Assembly (NCBI RefSeq): GCF_959029255.1
Contig: NZ_CAUFUE010000005.1
Coordinates: 62,001 to 126,000, forward strand
Source: an uncultured Bacteroides sp.
GTDB taxonomy: Bacteria > Bacteroidota > Bacteroidia > Bacteroidales > Bacteroidaceae
Direction of reading: 5' to 3'
DNA length: 64,000 bases
The notes below the pieces were generated by a model. That model saw only the letters and a list, made by a program, of their open reading frames with translations, did no database searches and was not told the origin of the DNA. Of this stretch, positions 36,970 to 45,859 are shown one piece after another; the first letter of the stretch is position 1, and each line of letters opens with the position of its first letter. The position numbers and the translations under genes are program-made.

Positions 36970-38187
36970 ATGAAGAATAAATTATTGCTTGGCGCAATAC
37001 TTATTAGTACCGTCGGCATATTCACAGCATGTTCGGATGACAATGACTCAAATCCTACGCTGATACAGCCCACGGAGTTTGTCTTAAATACTCCGGCATA
37101 CGTTAACGAGACGGTTGATTTGGAGAAAACAGAGGCTCTTCGGTTGACATGGTCACAGCCAAAATTTACGGCAGATAATGCTCCTATCAATGCCACATAC
37201 GAGATTCAAGTATCTCCTACCAATTCCTTTACGGTATCTACGAATGATGCAGATGCAGATGAGGAAGGTAATCTTATAGCTGATTATGCGGTCATTGATA
37301 AAACTTCTACAACTTGTTTTACGAACTTGGCTGCAGGTGAGCTGGATAAGGCTTTGGTTAAAGTTGCGAAATGGGCATCGGATGCCGTTCCTGCTGAACA
37401 GAAAGCATTTATCCGTGTAAATGCCTTTGTTCTTGAAGGTACAAAAAGATTGAATGCTGTTACATCCAATGTGATAGAAATCAACGTAGCACCTTACTAT
37501 ATTGAACTGAAAGATGCGGCTCCTATCATGTGGTATCTTGTAGGAGAAGACTTTGCCATTAACGGATGGAATGACAAACCGGGTGAAGATAGTTATCCGT
37601 TGTTTTTACAGAGTGGCTATACTTATGATAAAGTAACCGGTGCAGGCGAAATCACTTACCTTAATTACATAACCACTGGTGGGTGGAAGATTCAACCTGC
37701 TGACTTCAACTGGGATTATGGATTTATGGGCGGTGGCAGTGCCAATACAGCGGTTTACCGTGATGGCGGTGCTGATGCAGGAAATATTACTTGTGATCCG
37801 GCTGGTTACTATCTTGTTACTATTAATACAGCTGATAACACTTGTACGATTGTCAAGAAGGATATTACTCCTACTGTTTATAATCAGGTTTGTATTATAG
37901 GTAGTTTCAACGATTGGAGTGATACAAACATGATTCCGGTAAATAAGAATGGTGAAAATCATGTTTGGTGTCATACATTGACGGTTGCAGATAATGCCAT
38001 TGAACAGATTAAGTTCAGAACTCCAGGTTCTTGGGACGTTAATTGGGGTTATGGCTCGTTCGATGGAGAAATTTCCACTTGTGGTAAGGCTGCAGCCGGA
38101 GGCAAGAACATCGGTGTTGAAGCTGGTACATGGATTATCATGTTCAATGATATAACCGGTGAGTTCAGCATCATTCCCAAAAAATAA
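36970..38187 (+). CDS. susE: SusE-like surface glycan-binding lipoprotein
   Basis: A 405-residue lipoprotein (MKNKLLLGAILISTVGIFTAC). Residues 30-170 form the SusE N-terminal Ig-like domain (PTEFVLNTPAYVNETVDLEK..LRLTWSQPKF, YEIQVSPTNSF). Two starch-binding modules follow, each with a W-rich start: MWYLVGEDFAINGWND (about 180) and YNQVCIIGSFNDWSDTNM (about 305). SusE of B. thetaiotaomicron also carries two such modules, which fits. It helps hold starch at the cell surface. It sits between susD and the SusF-like gene. Confidence 0.88.
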   Translation: MKNKLLLGAILISTVGIFTACSDDNDSNPTLIQPTEFVLNTPAYVNETVDLEKTEALRLTWSQPKFTADNAPINATYEIQVSPTNSFTVSTNDADADEEGNLIADYAVIDKTSTTCFTNLAAGELDKALVKVAKWASDAVPAEQKAFIRVNAFVLEGTKRLNAVTSNVIEINVAPYYIELKDAAPIMWYLVGEDFAINGWNDKPGEDSYPLFLQSGYTYDKVTGAGEITYLNYITTGGWKIQPADFNWDYGFMGGGSANTAVYRDGGADAGNITCDPAGYYLVTINTADNTCTIVKKDITPTVYNQVCIIGSFNDWSDTNMIPVNKNGENHVWCHTLTVADNAIEQIKFRTPGSWDVNWGYGSFDGEISTCGKAAAGGKNIGVEAGTWIIMFNDITGEFSIIPKK

Positions 38188-38214
38188 ATAATAGACTTTT
38201 AATTGAAAAATATT

Positions 38215-39702
38215 ATGATTAAGAAATTATTATATGGCTTCGCTATCATTGCAGGACTTGCTTCCTGTAATGATGACTACACCGACTGGGCAAATCCTCA
38301 GAGCAACGCCGCCAATGAGGCAGCTGAGAAATTTGCATTCACTGTACAGCAGTCGGTTAGCTCCATCGATTTTGCAACAGAGACAGCAGAAAATATTCAG
38401 TTGTTCACGACCAATCTTCAGGATGGTCAAACCAATGAATACACTGTAACTTTTTCTGCTGAGGATAAGACTGAGACTGCTATTCTGAAAGCATCAGCAG
38501 AAGGGAAGGTTGCTTCAAGTGACTTGCAAACTGCAGTGGCAACTATTTATGGAAAAGCTCCGATAGAGCGGACACTTGCTGTTGAAGTAGCGGCTAATGT
38601 TACAATCACGACGGAGGATGGTGCTGTTGTGGCAGAGAAGAAAGGTTCTTCGTTTACTTTGAAAGCTAAACTGAATGCTCCCCATATTGCATCTAAGTAT
38701 TATATGGTAGGCGATATGTTCAAGATTGATGAGAATGATAATGGTTGGACAGCTGTTTCTATGAAGGAATTCAATCATAGTGATAAGGATGTTTATGAAG
38801 ATCCTGTATTTACATTGATGTTTACTACTACTGCTGATAATCAATATTGGAAAATTATTCCGCAAGATAATATAGACAATGATGATTTTTGGGCTGAAGG
38901 TGTTGTTGGTGTGGCTGTTGATGGTGATGATAGTATGAGTGGTAAGTTAATTAATACAACTGATGCTAAGGCAGCTAAGATTGCTAAGGCTGGCATGTAT
39001 AGTATTACATTGAATATGATGGACTATACTTATACTATTAAAGAAATCATTCCCGAGTATTACATTGTAGGTGCAATGCAAGGTTGGAAAGATAAGCCGG
39101 AAAATAAAACTTGTATGTTGTATCCCCAGAGTAAGATGGTCCATTCTTATACTACTAAGTTTGTAGGTGATGCTAATTTAAAGATTTGGTTGGGTAGTGA
39201 CTTTGGTAGTTGGGATGCTTGCTATGGGGCTGCTATTGATGGTTCTAATACTACATCTGGTACATTCGTCAGTATAAATGCTGGTGCTATTGTGTGTCCT
39301 GAGAAGGATGCTTTCTATACATTTATGGCAGATTTCTCTACTATGTCTTATACGTGGGTTAAGTTAGAAAACCAAGCTCCTAAAGCATACACAACAATTT
39401 CATTGATTGGAGATTTTAATGGTTGGGATAAGAAAGATACTGACATCGATTTGATAGAAGTTACTCCTCACAATTGGTATGGAAGTGCTGTTACTCTAAC
39501 AGAAGGACAATTGAAGTTTCATGCGGATGATGACTGGACTGATAGTTGGGGAGGCAGAGGAGAAAGTGGTGATGTGAATATTGCAGATGAAAATTCGGGT
39601 AAAGCTGTTTATAATGGTGCGAATTTCTTTGCTCCTGCCGGTACTTATAATGTATTCTTCAATGATATTACAGGTGAATATGTATTCCAAATTGTGGCTT
39701 AA
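38215..39702 (+). CDS. susF: SusF-like surface glycan-binding lipoprotein
   Basis: A 495-residue lipoprotein. The ATG at 38215 gives MIKKLLYGFAIIAGLASC; an upstream TTG would add four residues. An N-terminal domain is followed by three binding modules, recognised by ASKYYMVGDMFKID (about 158), YYIVGAMQGWKDKPENK (about 281) and TTISLIGDFNGWDKKD (about 394), ending YNVFFNDITGEYVFQ. Three modules against two in the preceding protein matches the SusF/SusE pair of B. thetaiotaomicron. It binds starch at the surface. The second half is more A/T-rich than the rest of the operon. A terminator follows. Confidence 0.87.
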   Translation: MIKKLLYGFAIIAGLASCNDDYTDWANPQSNAANEAAEKFAFTVQQSVSSIDFATETAENIQLFTTNLQDGQTNEYTVTFSAEDKTETAILKASAEGKVASSDLQTAVATIYGKAPIERTLAVEVAANVTITTEDGAVVAEKKGSSFTLKAKLNAPHIASKYYMVGDMFKIDENDNGWTAVSMKEFNHSDKDVYEDPVFTLMFTTTADNQYWKIIPQDNIDNDDFWAEGVVGVAVDGDDSMSGKLINTTDAKAAKIAKAGMYSITLNMMDYTYTIKEIIPEYYIVGAMQGWKDKPENKTCMLYPQSKMVHSYTTKFVGDANLKIWLGSDFGSWDACYGAAIDGSNTTSGTFVSINAGAIVCPEKDAFYTFMADFSTMSYTWVKLENQAPKAYTTISLIGDFNGWDKKDTDIDLIEVTPHNWYGSAVTLTEGQLKFHADDDWTDSWGGRGESGDVNIADENSGKAVYNGANFFAPAGTYNVFFNDITGEYVFQIVA

Positions 39703-39733
39703 TTAGTAGTGTTTCCCTGCTAATTTTATAGTT

Positions 39734-39780
39734 AATGAAGGCTATCCGGCTCTTGCAGGATGGCCTTATTTCATTTTTCT
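39734..39780 (+). terminator. Terminator after susF
   Basis: Stem AATGAAGGCTATCC pairs with GGATGGCCTT.ATTTCATT, loop GGCTCTTGCA, followed by a T-rich tract. It ends the susCDEF transcript, so susG needs its own promoter. Confidence 0.8.
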
Positions 39781-39955
39781 TCTTCCTATTGTATTAGTAT
39801 TTCATGTTATCATAGAGAAATGTAAAAAGCAGGGTATCACTCAATATTTATTGTGCGATGTCCATTCGATTGTATTAAAAATGTGTATATCTGCACAAAA
39901 CTCATATCAAAAATGTGATATGTTCTACCTTTTTGATATTTAAAAAGTGTTTTTT

Positions 39956-40348
39956 ATGTTTGAAAGAGACGTTTTTAAACAATTATCAGCTTGGAAGGCA
40001 GATGAACAGAGGAGCCTTTAGTGGTTCATGATGCCAGGCAAGTGGGCAAAACATGGGTCTTCTTTTCCAGTGGAAAGAGTGAACTATATTTATATGTATC
40101 CACTTACTTTTATGGAATTCTTGAAGACGAAGGATGCATTGATGTAAGAATATGTGCAATCTATTGATAGGATAGAGCCTTTACTGAAACAAGGCAAAAG
40201 CTTAATTCAGTATGAGAAATTGTTTCAGCCGGTATGCCGTATTCGTTATTCTATGTTGAACTTGAAAAAAGATGGTAAGTTACTGAATATTCCTTTATTC
40301 TTAGCGGACAAAACGAAAGAACTGCTTGCCATGCAAACGTTTCCGTAA
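39956..40348 (+). pseudogene. Broken AAA/DUF4143-type ATPase gene
   Basis: Remnants of a roughly 380-480-residue Bacteroides ATPase (AAA_14/DUF4143 family), shrunk to about 390 bp by deletions. From the ATG at 39956: MFERDVFKQLSAWKADEQRSL then stop. In another frame follows VHDARQVGKTWVF, a damaged Walker A (normally GARQVGKT). Then VNYIYMYPLTFMEFLKTKDALM, then a stop, then EYVQSIDRI, and finally a C-terminal piece VCRIRYSMLNLKKDGKLLNIPLFLADK. The pieces are in the right order, so it is a decayed gene rather than chance. It splits susG from the other sus genes; its last codons contain the LacI-type site at 40332. Confidence 0.8.
40332..40344. promoter_or_regulatory. LacI-type operator, site 3, before susG
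   Basis: TGCAAACGTTTCC: the first eight bases match sites 1 and 2 and the core AAACGTTT is perfectly symmetric. It is 56 bp upstream of the susG -7 box. Confidence 0.45.
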
Positions 40349-40399
40349 TCTCTTTGCGCATTTATACTTGGTTGATTCCCTTACACGTAGGTTCTTCTT

Positions 40400-40407
40400 T
40401 ATCTTTG
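40400..40407 (+). promoter_or_regulatory. Probable -7 box for susG
   Basis: TATCTTTG fits TAnnTTTG, 30 bp before the ATG at 40438. No proper -33 TTTG, which is common for activator-dependent promoters. Confidence 0.5.
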
Positions 40408-40437
40408 GGGGAGATAACGAATGAAAAATCTAATAGC

Positions 40438-42504
40438 ATGAAGAAGAACAAGTTTATTTCTTTTCTGATGTTTTGTTTGCTGGCATGCATGATGCTGGCA
40501 TGTAGTGATGATAATCCCGTATCGCCTGCTCCTGAACCTGATCCTGACCCCGAACCTGAACCTTCGACAGAATGGGTAGATATGGCTGCAACTCCTGCCG
40601 ACTGGGATGGGGAGAAGCGTGCGGATATTTCTTATCAATTACTGGTTTACTCTTTTGCAGACAGCAATGGTGATAAGTGTGGCGATTTTAAAGGGATTAC
40701 CGCTAAGTTGGGCTATTTGAATTCGCTTGGAATAAAGGCCATTTGGTTGTCACCCATTCATCCTGCGAAATCCTATCATGGGTATGATGTTACTGACTAT
40801 ACGGCCGTAAATTCCGATTATGGTACAATGGCTGATTTTGAAGAAATGCTTGCTAAAGCCAAAAGTCTGGGTATCAAGATTTATCTGGATTATGTAATGA
40901 ACCATACCAGTAAAGATCACCCTTGGTTCTTAGACGCCAAATCTTCGGTAAACAGCCCGTATAGGGATTATTATATTTTCTCACAAAATCCAAAAGTTGA
41001 TATTGCTGCCGGCAAGATAGCAATGATAGGTAAAGAGGGAGGAAATGGATATAATGAAGGTGAATGGTTCTCTGCGAGTACGTCCTTCAAGGGTTGTTAC
41101 AAATTTGTGCTTGACTGGTCTGATTCTTCTAAACCGACAGTGACGGTTACAGAAGCTTCTGCGGCAGATAATGAAAATCCGGACTCTAGTACGAAGGATG
41201 CCAAATACCTTTATTATGGGAAAGATATTTGCAAGAAATTCTACGATAAAGGAAATAATAAATATGAGTTGACGGTGGACTTGGATACAGATTGGGGCTT
41301 CTTGATTCGTACAAGCAATGCGACTTGGGATGGAGGTACTAAGTATGGCGCGTCTTCTGCTGCTGCCAAAGTGAAGTTGGGAGAAACTTTTGCTTTAACC
41401 AACTCTTCACCTACAGATGTTTTATTTGAGTCGATGGGAATGTGGTATTATCATTCACACTTCTATACCGATTGGTTTGCAGATTTAAACTATGGTCCGA
41501 TAGAGAATGCGGCTAATTCCCCAGCATATAAAGCCATTGCTTCGGCTGCCAAAGGATGGATTGATAAGGGTGTAGATGGTTTCCGTTTGGATGCCGTGAA
41601 GCACATTTATCACAGTGCCACTTCCGATGAAAATCCTCGTTTTCTGAAGATGTTCTATGATGATATGAATACATATTATAAGCAAAAAGGGAATACAGAT
41701 GATATTTATGTAGTGGGAGAAGTGCTTTCAGAACATAATGAGGTGGCACCCTATTATGCAGGGCTTCCGGCTTTATTTGAATTTTCGTTCTGGTATCGTT
41801 TGGAGTATGCGATAAATAATGGTCAGGGTTGCTATTTCGTGAAAGATATTCTTTCTTATCAAAAGGAATACGCACAGTATCGTCAAGATTATATTGAAGC
41901 TACCAAATTGACGAATCATGATGAAGATCGTGCTGCTTCCAAGTTGGGTAAGTCAGAAGCCAAAGAGAAACTGGCTGCTGCCGTGTTGCTGACAGCACCG
42001 GGCGAACCTTACATTTATTACGGTGAGGAACTTGGACTTTATGGGGTAAAACAGAATGGTGATGAGTATGTGCGTAGCCCGATGTTATGGGGAGATAATT
42101 ACACTACTGCTTATACTGATAAGATTGATGCGACACTGGCTTCCACTATAAAGCCTGTGGCCGACCAAAGTAAAAACGCCAATTCCCTGCTGAATACATA
42201 CCTTACTTTCACGAAGTTACGTAATACGTATCCTGCTTTGGCGGAAGGTACAATGACGAAGCATGGCACTTATAATGAGAGTAACACAACTACAGGCAAA
42301 GCCATTGCTGCATGGTATATGACCAAGGGGAATGAGAAAATGCTGGTAGTTCATAACTTTGGAAACTCATCAGTGGAAATATCGCTTTCGGATAAGATTG
42401 AGAAAACGGTAGGAGTGTCCGGAACGGTTCAGCAAAAGAAAGATACAACCTCTTCTATAAAAATGGGCGCTTATAGCTCAGTCGTTTTCCAAATTGCCCA
42501 ATAA
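40438..42504 (+). CDS. susG: SusG-like surface alpha-amylase (GH13)
   Basis: A 688-residue lipoprotein. The ATG at 40438 gives MKKNKFISFLMFCLLACMMLAC; the frame runs further upstream but without a signal. A Pro/Glu linker precedes the GH13 barrel: WLSPIHPAKSYHGYDVTDY and YLDYVMNHTSKDHPWF. Catalytic residues are present: nucleophile Asp about 385 (DGFRLDAVKH), acid Glu about 428 (VVGEVLSEH), Asp about 495 (TNHDED). These are each three less than D388, E431 and D498 of B. thetaiotaomicron SusG. A starch-binding module (CBM58 type) is inserted in the barrel at about residues 185-340. It cuts starch at the cell surface for SusC/D import. It is separated from susF by a pseudogene. Confidence 0.95.
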   Translation: MKKNKFISFLMFCLLACMMLACSDDNPVSPAPEPDPDPEPEPSTEWVDMAATPADWDGEKRADISYQLLVYSFADSNGDKCGDFKGITAKLGYLNSLGIKAIWLSPIHPAKSYHGYDVTDYTAVNSDYGTMADFEEMLAKAKSLGIKIYLDYVMNHTSKDHPWFLDAKSSVNSPYRDYYIFSQNPKVDIAAGKIAMIGKEGGNGYNEGEWFSASTSFKGCYKFVLDWSDSSKPTVTVTEASAADNENPDSSTKDAKYLYYGKDICKKFYDKGNNKYELTVDLDTDWGFLIRTSNATWDGGTKYGASSAAAKVKLGETFALTNSSPTDVLFESMGMWYYHSHFYTDWFADLNYGPIENAANSPAYKAIASAAKGWIDKGVDGFRLDAVKHIYHSATSDENPRFLKMFYDDMNTYYKQKGNTDDIYVVGEVLSEHNEVAPYYAGLPALFEFSFWYRLEYAINNGQGCYFVKDILSYQKEYAQYRQDYIEATKLTNHDEDRAASKLGKSEAKEKLAAAVLLTAPGEPYIYYGEELGLYGVKQNGDEYVRSPMLWGDNYTTAYTDKIDATLASTIKPVADQSKNANSLLNTYLTFTKLRNTYPALAEGTMTKHGTYNESNTTTGKAIAAWYMTKGNEKMLVVHNFGNSSVEISLSDKIEKTVGVSGTVQQKKDTTSSIKMGAYSSVVFQIAQ

Positions 42505-42515
42505 AATAATAGAGA

Positions 42516-43499
42516 TTACTCATACATCTTAATCAGCATCCGGTTCAGCCATTCCCATTTAAAGTGGAACCAGCGACGGGTGCTGATTTGTTTTCCACCG
42601 AAACGAAGTACAAAGTCCCGGTAACCATGTTTGCGGAAGGGTAAACCTACGTCCATAAACTCCAAGTGGCGATAGCCACGCTGTTTGGCGTCGTGCAATG
42701 CATACCATACGGCTAGGATACCCGGATATTGCAGGGCATACGTTTTGCGCATGCCACCGGAGAACCACAGGTATGCGCTTTCATCTGAATAAATGCAGGC
42801 GCTTCCGCCGATAATTTTATCTTTATAAGTTACGATAAAGATGCGGCTTTGGCGACTTTTCATCATCTGCTTTTCAAGTTGCTGGAAGAAATCCCTGCTT
42901 GGAAAATGGCGGCGTATCTTGGCTGAATATACTTTGTGAAGCATGTGGGCGAAATCTCTAATCTCTTTTGCTGTATGTGCCTCACTCACCTTAGCGCCAT
43001 TCTTGAAGCCTTTCTTGATTTGGCGGATGCGTGAAGGGCTGAACCATTCTTCCGCTTGCGTGACAAGGTGCAATGAATTGCGTACACGCAGCCAATTGAT
43101 GGCAAAATAGTGATTCTCTCGAAAAGCCTTATAACCGAACTTGGCATTATCCAAATTGCGAAATTCAATAAGAAAGGCTTCCCGCAACGCTTCGTCCGTC
43201 AGGCGTTGCAGCATATCGCTAAAGATGGCTTCACGGTCTGCCTGGTTGTCAAAGTACTCTCCCGTACCATAGATTTCGCATCGTTTGATGATGCCCGGTG
43301 GAAACAGGCGCACACTTTTTCGTATCGCGGCAAGCAGCTTGGCGATGGGCTTTCCTGCTTCGGAAGCCACTATGAGTAGGGGGGTATATCCCGGCGTCGC
43401 TTCGTAAATACGAAACAATTCGGTGGAGTGGAACGTGTTTGTACCTGGCAATTCGGGTACTTGGCTCCCTCGGTAATATGTAGTCAGTTTCAAGGGCAT
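42516..43499 (-). CDS. GNAT-fold acetyltransferase, FemAB/BioF2-like
   Basis: A 327-residue soluble protein of the GNAT_6 (FemAB-like) group. The C-terminal half has the recognisable pattern: SRDFFQQLEKQM, IFIVTYKDKIIGGSACIYSDESAYLWFSGGM, then ILAVWYALHDAKQRGYRHLEFMDVG, as in acyl or aminoacyl transferases of this group. No signal peptide. The substrate is unknown; relatives work on cell-wall peptides or exopolysaccharide. It converges with susG, with only 11 bp between them, and diverges from the nitroreductase gene. Confidence 0.75.
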   Translation of the reverse strand: MPLKLTTYYRGSQVPELPGTNTFHSTELFRIYEATPGYTPLLIVASEAGKPIAKLLAAIRKSVRLFPPGIIKRCEIYGTGEYFDNQADREAIFSDMLQRLTDEALREAFLIEFRNLDNAKFGYKAFRENHYFAINWLRVRNSLHLVTQAEEWFSPSRIRQIKKGFKNGAKVSEAHTAKEIRDFAHMLHKVYSAKIRRHFPSRDFFQQLEKQMMKSRQSRIFIVTYKDKIIGGSACIYSDESAYLWFSGGMRKTYALQYPGILAVWYALHDAKQRGYRHLEFMDVGLPFRKHGYRDFVLRFGGKQISTRRWFHFKWEWLNRMLIKMYE

Positions 43500-43525
43500 T
43501 ACTGCAAATTTAGAAAATAATCTCG

Positions 43526-43533
43526 TATCTTTG
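43526..43533 (+). promoter_or_regulatory. Probable -7 box for the nitroreductase group
   Basis: TATCTTTG, 41 bp before the ATG at 43575; fits TAnnTTTG without a clear -33 box. Confidence 0.5.
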
Positions 43534-43574
43534 CATACATTAATGAAGTATTCACACTAAAACAGTATACACAA

Positions 43575-44111
43575 ATGGAAAGTTTCAGCGAATTGATAAA
43601 AGTCCGTCGCAGTATGCGTAAATTTACGGAGGAAGAATTGACGCAAGAACAGGTGGTTTCGCTAATGAAAGCAGCGTTGATGGCACCCACCTCAAAGCGC
43701 AGCAATGCCTGGCAGTTTATTGTGGTGGATGATAAAGAGACTCTCAAAAAAATATCATTTTGTAAGGAACAGGCGTCGCAATTCATTGCGGATGCTTCGT
43801 TGGCGATTGTAGTTACTGCCGATCCGTTGGCAAGCGATGTCTGGATTGAGGATGCCGCTATCGCATCCATCTATTTGCAACTTCAGGCTGAAGATATGGG
43901 CTTGGGGAGTTGCTGGGTGCAGGTTCGCGAACGGTTCACGGCATCCGGCGTACCTTCCGGTGAATATGTGCACGAAGTTCTGGATATTCCATTGCAGTTG
44001 CAAGTGCTCAGCATTATAGCTATCGGACATAAAGGCATGGAACGTAAGCCGTTCAATGAAGACAACCTGCAATGGGAGAAGATTCACATTAACAAATATG
44101 GAGGGAAGTAA
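43575..44111 (+). CDS. Nitroreductase family protein
   Basis: A 178-residue flavin-dependent oxidoreductase of the nitroreductase family. The FMN-binding start, LIKVRRSMRKFTEEELTQEQV (about 7-27), and APTSKRSNAWQFIVVDD (about 39-55) are typical, and GLGSCWVQVRER occurs near residue 115. The length suits the short subfamily that binds FMN and NAD(P)H as a dimer. The real substrate cannot be told. It starts a close run of plus-strand genes that continues to Maf; the next gene begins two bases after its stop. Confidence 0.88.
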   Translation: MESFSELIKVRRSMRKFTEEELTQEQVVSLMKAALMAPTSKRSNAWQFIVVDDKETLKKISFCKEQASQFIADASLAIVVTADPLASDVWIEDAAIASIYLQLQAEDMGLGSCWVQVRERFTASGVPSGEYVHEVLDIPLQLQVLSIIAIGHKGMERKPFNEDNLQWEKIHINKYGGK

Positions 44112-44113
44112 CG

Positions 44114-44449
44114 GTGAGTGCAGCGAAAGCAAACAATAATCAGGATACATACAGGGCTACCGCTATCACGCTGATTGTTTTCGGTATACTTTACATGATA
44201 GATAAGCTTATACATTTCTCGGCATTGGGTTTACCTTGGGTGATGAATAAGGATAATTTCTTGCTTTATACGGCAGTGATTTTCTTATGCTTCAAGCGTG
44301 ATAAATCCGTAGGATTGGTATTGATAGGGTTATGGTTGATATTGAACTTCGGTTTGATAACGGCATTGCTCGGCACGATGTCCGCCTACCTTCTGCCTGT
44401 GGCATTGTTGTTAATCGGTGGCATATTGTATTTAATCTCAACCAGATAA
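44114..44449 (+). CDS. Small membrane protein
   Basis: A 111-residue protein with four hydrophobic segments (about 16-36, 49-60, 66-87 and 90-108) separated by short charged turns. No family recognised beyond a conserved-looking Bacteroides membrane protein. The start is a GTG at 44114, two bases after the nitroreductase stop; the following gene begins one base after its own stop, so it is clearly within an operon. Function unknown. Confidence 0.75.
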   Translation: MSAAKANNNQDTYRATAITLIVFGILYMIDKLIHFSALGLPWVMNKDNFLLYTAVIFLCFKRDKSVGLVLIGLWLILNFGLITALLGTMSAYLLPVALLLIGGILYLISTR

Positions 44450-44450
44450 G

Positions 44451-45239
44451 ATGAAAAGAAGTATAGAAGATACCTCCATCGTCTTTGTCGGTGCCGGAAA
44501 TCTGGCGACTAATCTGGCGAAAGCGCTTTATTATAAAGGCTTTCGCATTGCTCAGATTTACAGCCGGACGGTAGAGTCGGCGCAGGCATTAGCGCAAGCC
44601 GTTGAAGCGGAGTATACAACAGATTTATCTGCTATAACCGAAAATGCAAGACTTTATATCGTTTCCTTGAAGGATGCGGCTTTTGTGGAGTTGCTTCCCG
44701 ATATTGTCTTGGGAAAGGAGAAAGGTTTGTGGGTGCATACGGCCGGTAGTATCCCGATGAATGTGTGGGAAGGGCGGATTGAGCGATATGGTGTGTTTTA
44801 TCCCATGCAAACCTTTAGTAAGCAGCGTGAAGTCGATTTCAGTGATATACCTATTTTTGTAGAGAGTAACTCAGCGGAAGATACCCGTTTTTTAAAAGAT
44901 ATTGCCGCTGCTCTTTCCGAAAGGGTCTATGAAGCGACTTCCGAGCAACGGAAAAGCTTGCATCTGGCAGCAGTGTTTACTTGTAATTTTACCAATCACA
45001 TGTATGCGCTTGCCGCTGATTTATTGAAGAAATATGAGTTGCCCTTCGAGGTGATGTTGCCATTGATAGACGAGACAGCACGCAAGGTGCATGAACTGGA
45101 ACCCCATCTTGCACAGACCGGCCCTGCCATACGTTACGACGAGAATGTAATCAATAATCATTTGCAGATGCTTGCTGATGAGCCGAAAATACAGGAGTTA
45201 TATCGGTTGATAAGTGAGAGCATACACCGTTTGTCCTGA
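44451..45239 (+). CDS. Rossmann-like DUF2520 domain protein
   Basis: A 262-residue soluble protein. The N-terminus has an NAD(P)-binding motif, IVFVGAGNLATNLAKAL (about 10-26), and the middle part reads VHTAGSIPMNVWEGRIERYGVFYPMQTFSK. The C-terminal all-helical DUF2520 domain contains LAAVFTCNFTNHMYALA and LIDETARKVHELEPHLAQTGPA. The fold resembles pyrroline-5-carboxylate and ketopantoate reductases, but the reaction is unknown. In Bacteroides it is usually next to the KdsC-like phosphatase, as here (25 bp upstream of it). Confidence 0.85.
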   Translation: MKRSIEDTSIVFVGAGNLATNLAKALYYKGFRIAQIYSRTVESAQALAQAVEAEYTTDLSAITENARLYIVSLKDAAFVELLPDIVLGKEKGLWVHTAGSIPMNVWEGRIERYGVFYPMQTFSKQREVDFSDIPIFVESNSAEDTRFLKDIAAALSERVYEATSEQRKSLHLAAVFTCNFTNHMYALAADLLKKYELPFEVMLPLIDETARKVHELEPHLAQTGPAIRYDENVINNHLQMLADEPKIQELYRLISESIHRLS

Positions 45240-45264
45240 AAGGAACTTTATTAAAAAATAGAAC

Positions 45265-45795
45265 ATGAGTACAATCAATTACGATTTACAGAAGATAAAA
45301 GCCCTTGCCTTTGATGTGGATGGCGTGTTGAGCGCCAATGTCATTTCCATGAGTACGGATGGAGAACCGTTGCGTACAGTGAATATAAAAGATGGTTATT
45401 CCCTGCATCTGGCTGCCAAGTTGGGCATTCCATTGGGCATCATCACAGGTGGTCGTACCGAAGCTGTGCGTAAGCGTTTCCTTGCTTTGGGGCTGGCAGC
45501 GGAAGATATTTACTTGGGGTCTTCCGTGAAAATACACGACTACCGGGATTTTCGCGACCGTCATGGTCTGCGTGATGAGGAGATTTTGTATGTGGGTGAT
45601 GATATTCCCGATATCGAGGTGATGACTACGTGTGGATTACCCTGTTGTCCCAAAGATGCCGCTCCCGAAGTGAAAGCGGTGGCGCGTTATATTTCCCATC
45701 AGAATGGAGGATATGGTTGCGGGCGCGATATCGTAGAGCAGGTTCTAAAGGCGAAAGGACTCTGGATGGCGGATGAGAAAGCTTTCGGGTGGTGA
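45265..45795 (+). CDS. KdsC-like 3-deoxy-D-manno-octulosonate 8-phosphate phosphatase
   Basis: A 176-residue HAD-superfamily phosphatase lacking a large cap, as in KdsC, which works as a tetramer. HAD motif I is FDVDGVLS (about 15-22), with the nucleophile Asp; motif II is GIITGG (about 63-68); the lysine of YLGSSVKIHDY and motif IV YVGDDIPDIEVM follow. The role would be to remove phosphate from Kdo-8-phosphate in making the lipid A inner core sugar. Related N-acylneuraminate enzymes are similar, and no Kdo synthase gene is nearby to decide. Confidence 0.85.
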   Translation: MSTINYDLQKIKALAFDVDGVLSANVISMSTDGEPLRTVNIKDGYSLHLAAKLGIPLGIITGGRTEAVRKRFLALGLAAEDIYLGSSVKIHDYRDFRDRHGLRDEEILYVGDDIPDIEVMTTCGLPCCPKDAAPEVKAVARYISHQNGGYGCGRDIVEQVLKAKGLWMADEKAFGW

Positions 45796-45859
45796 TGCCG
45801 GCGCAATAATCGTTAACTCAAAAATAGTAATAAGTAATTTGTAACCAGTGAATGTTATT

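Noticed and set aside
45265..45795. HAD protein as the missing beta-phosphoglucomutase for GH65
   Set aside because: It lacks a cap domain and has the KdsC pattern (FDVDGVLS..GYSLHLAAKLGIPLGIITGG) and lies in a separate housekeeping group.
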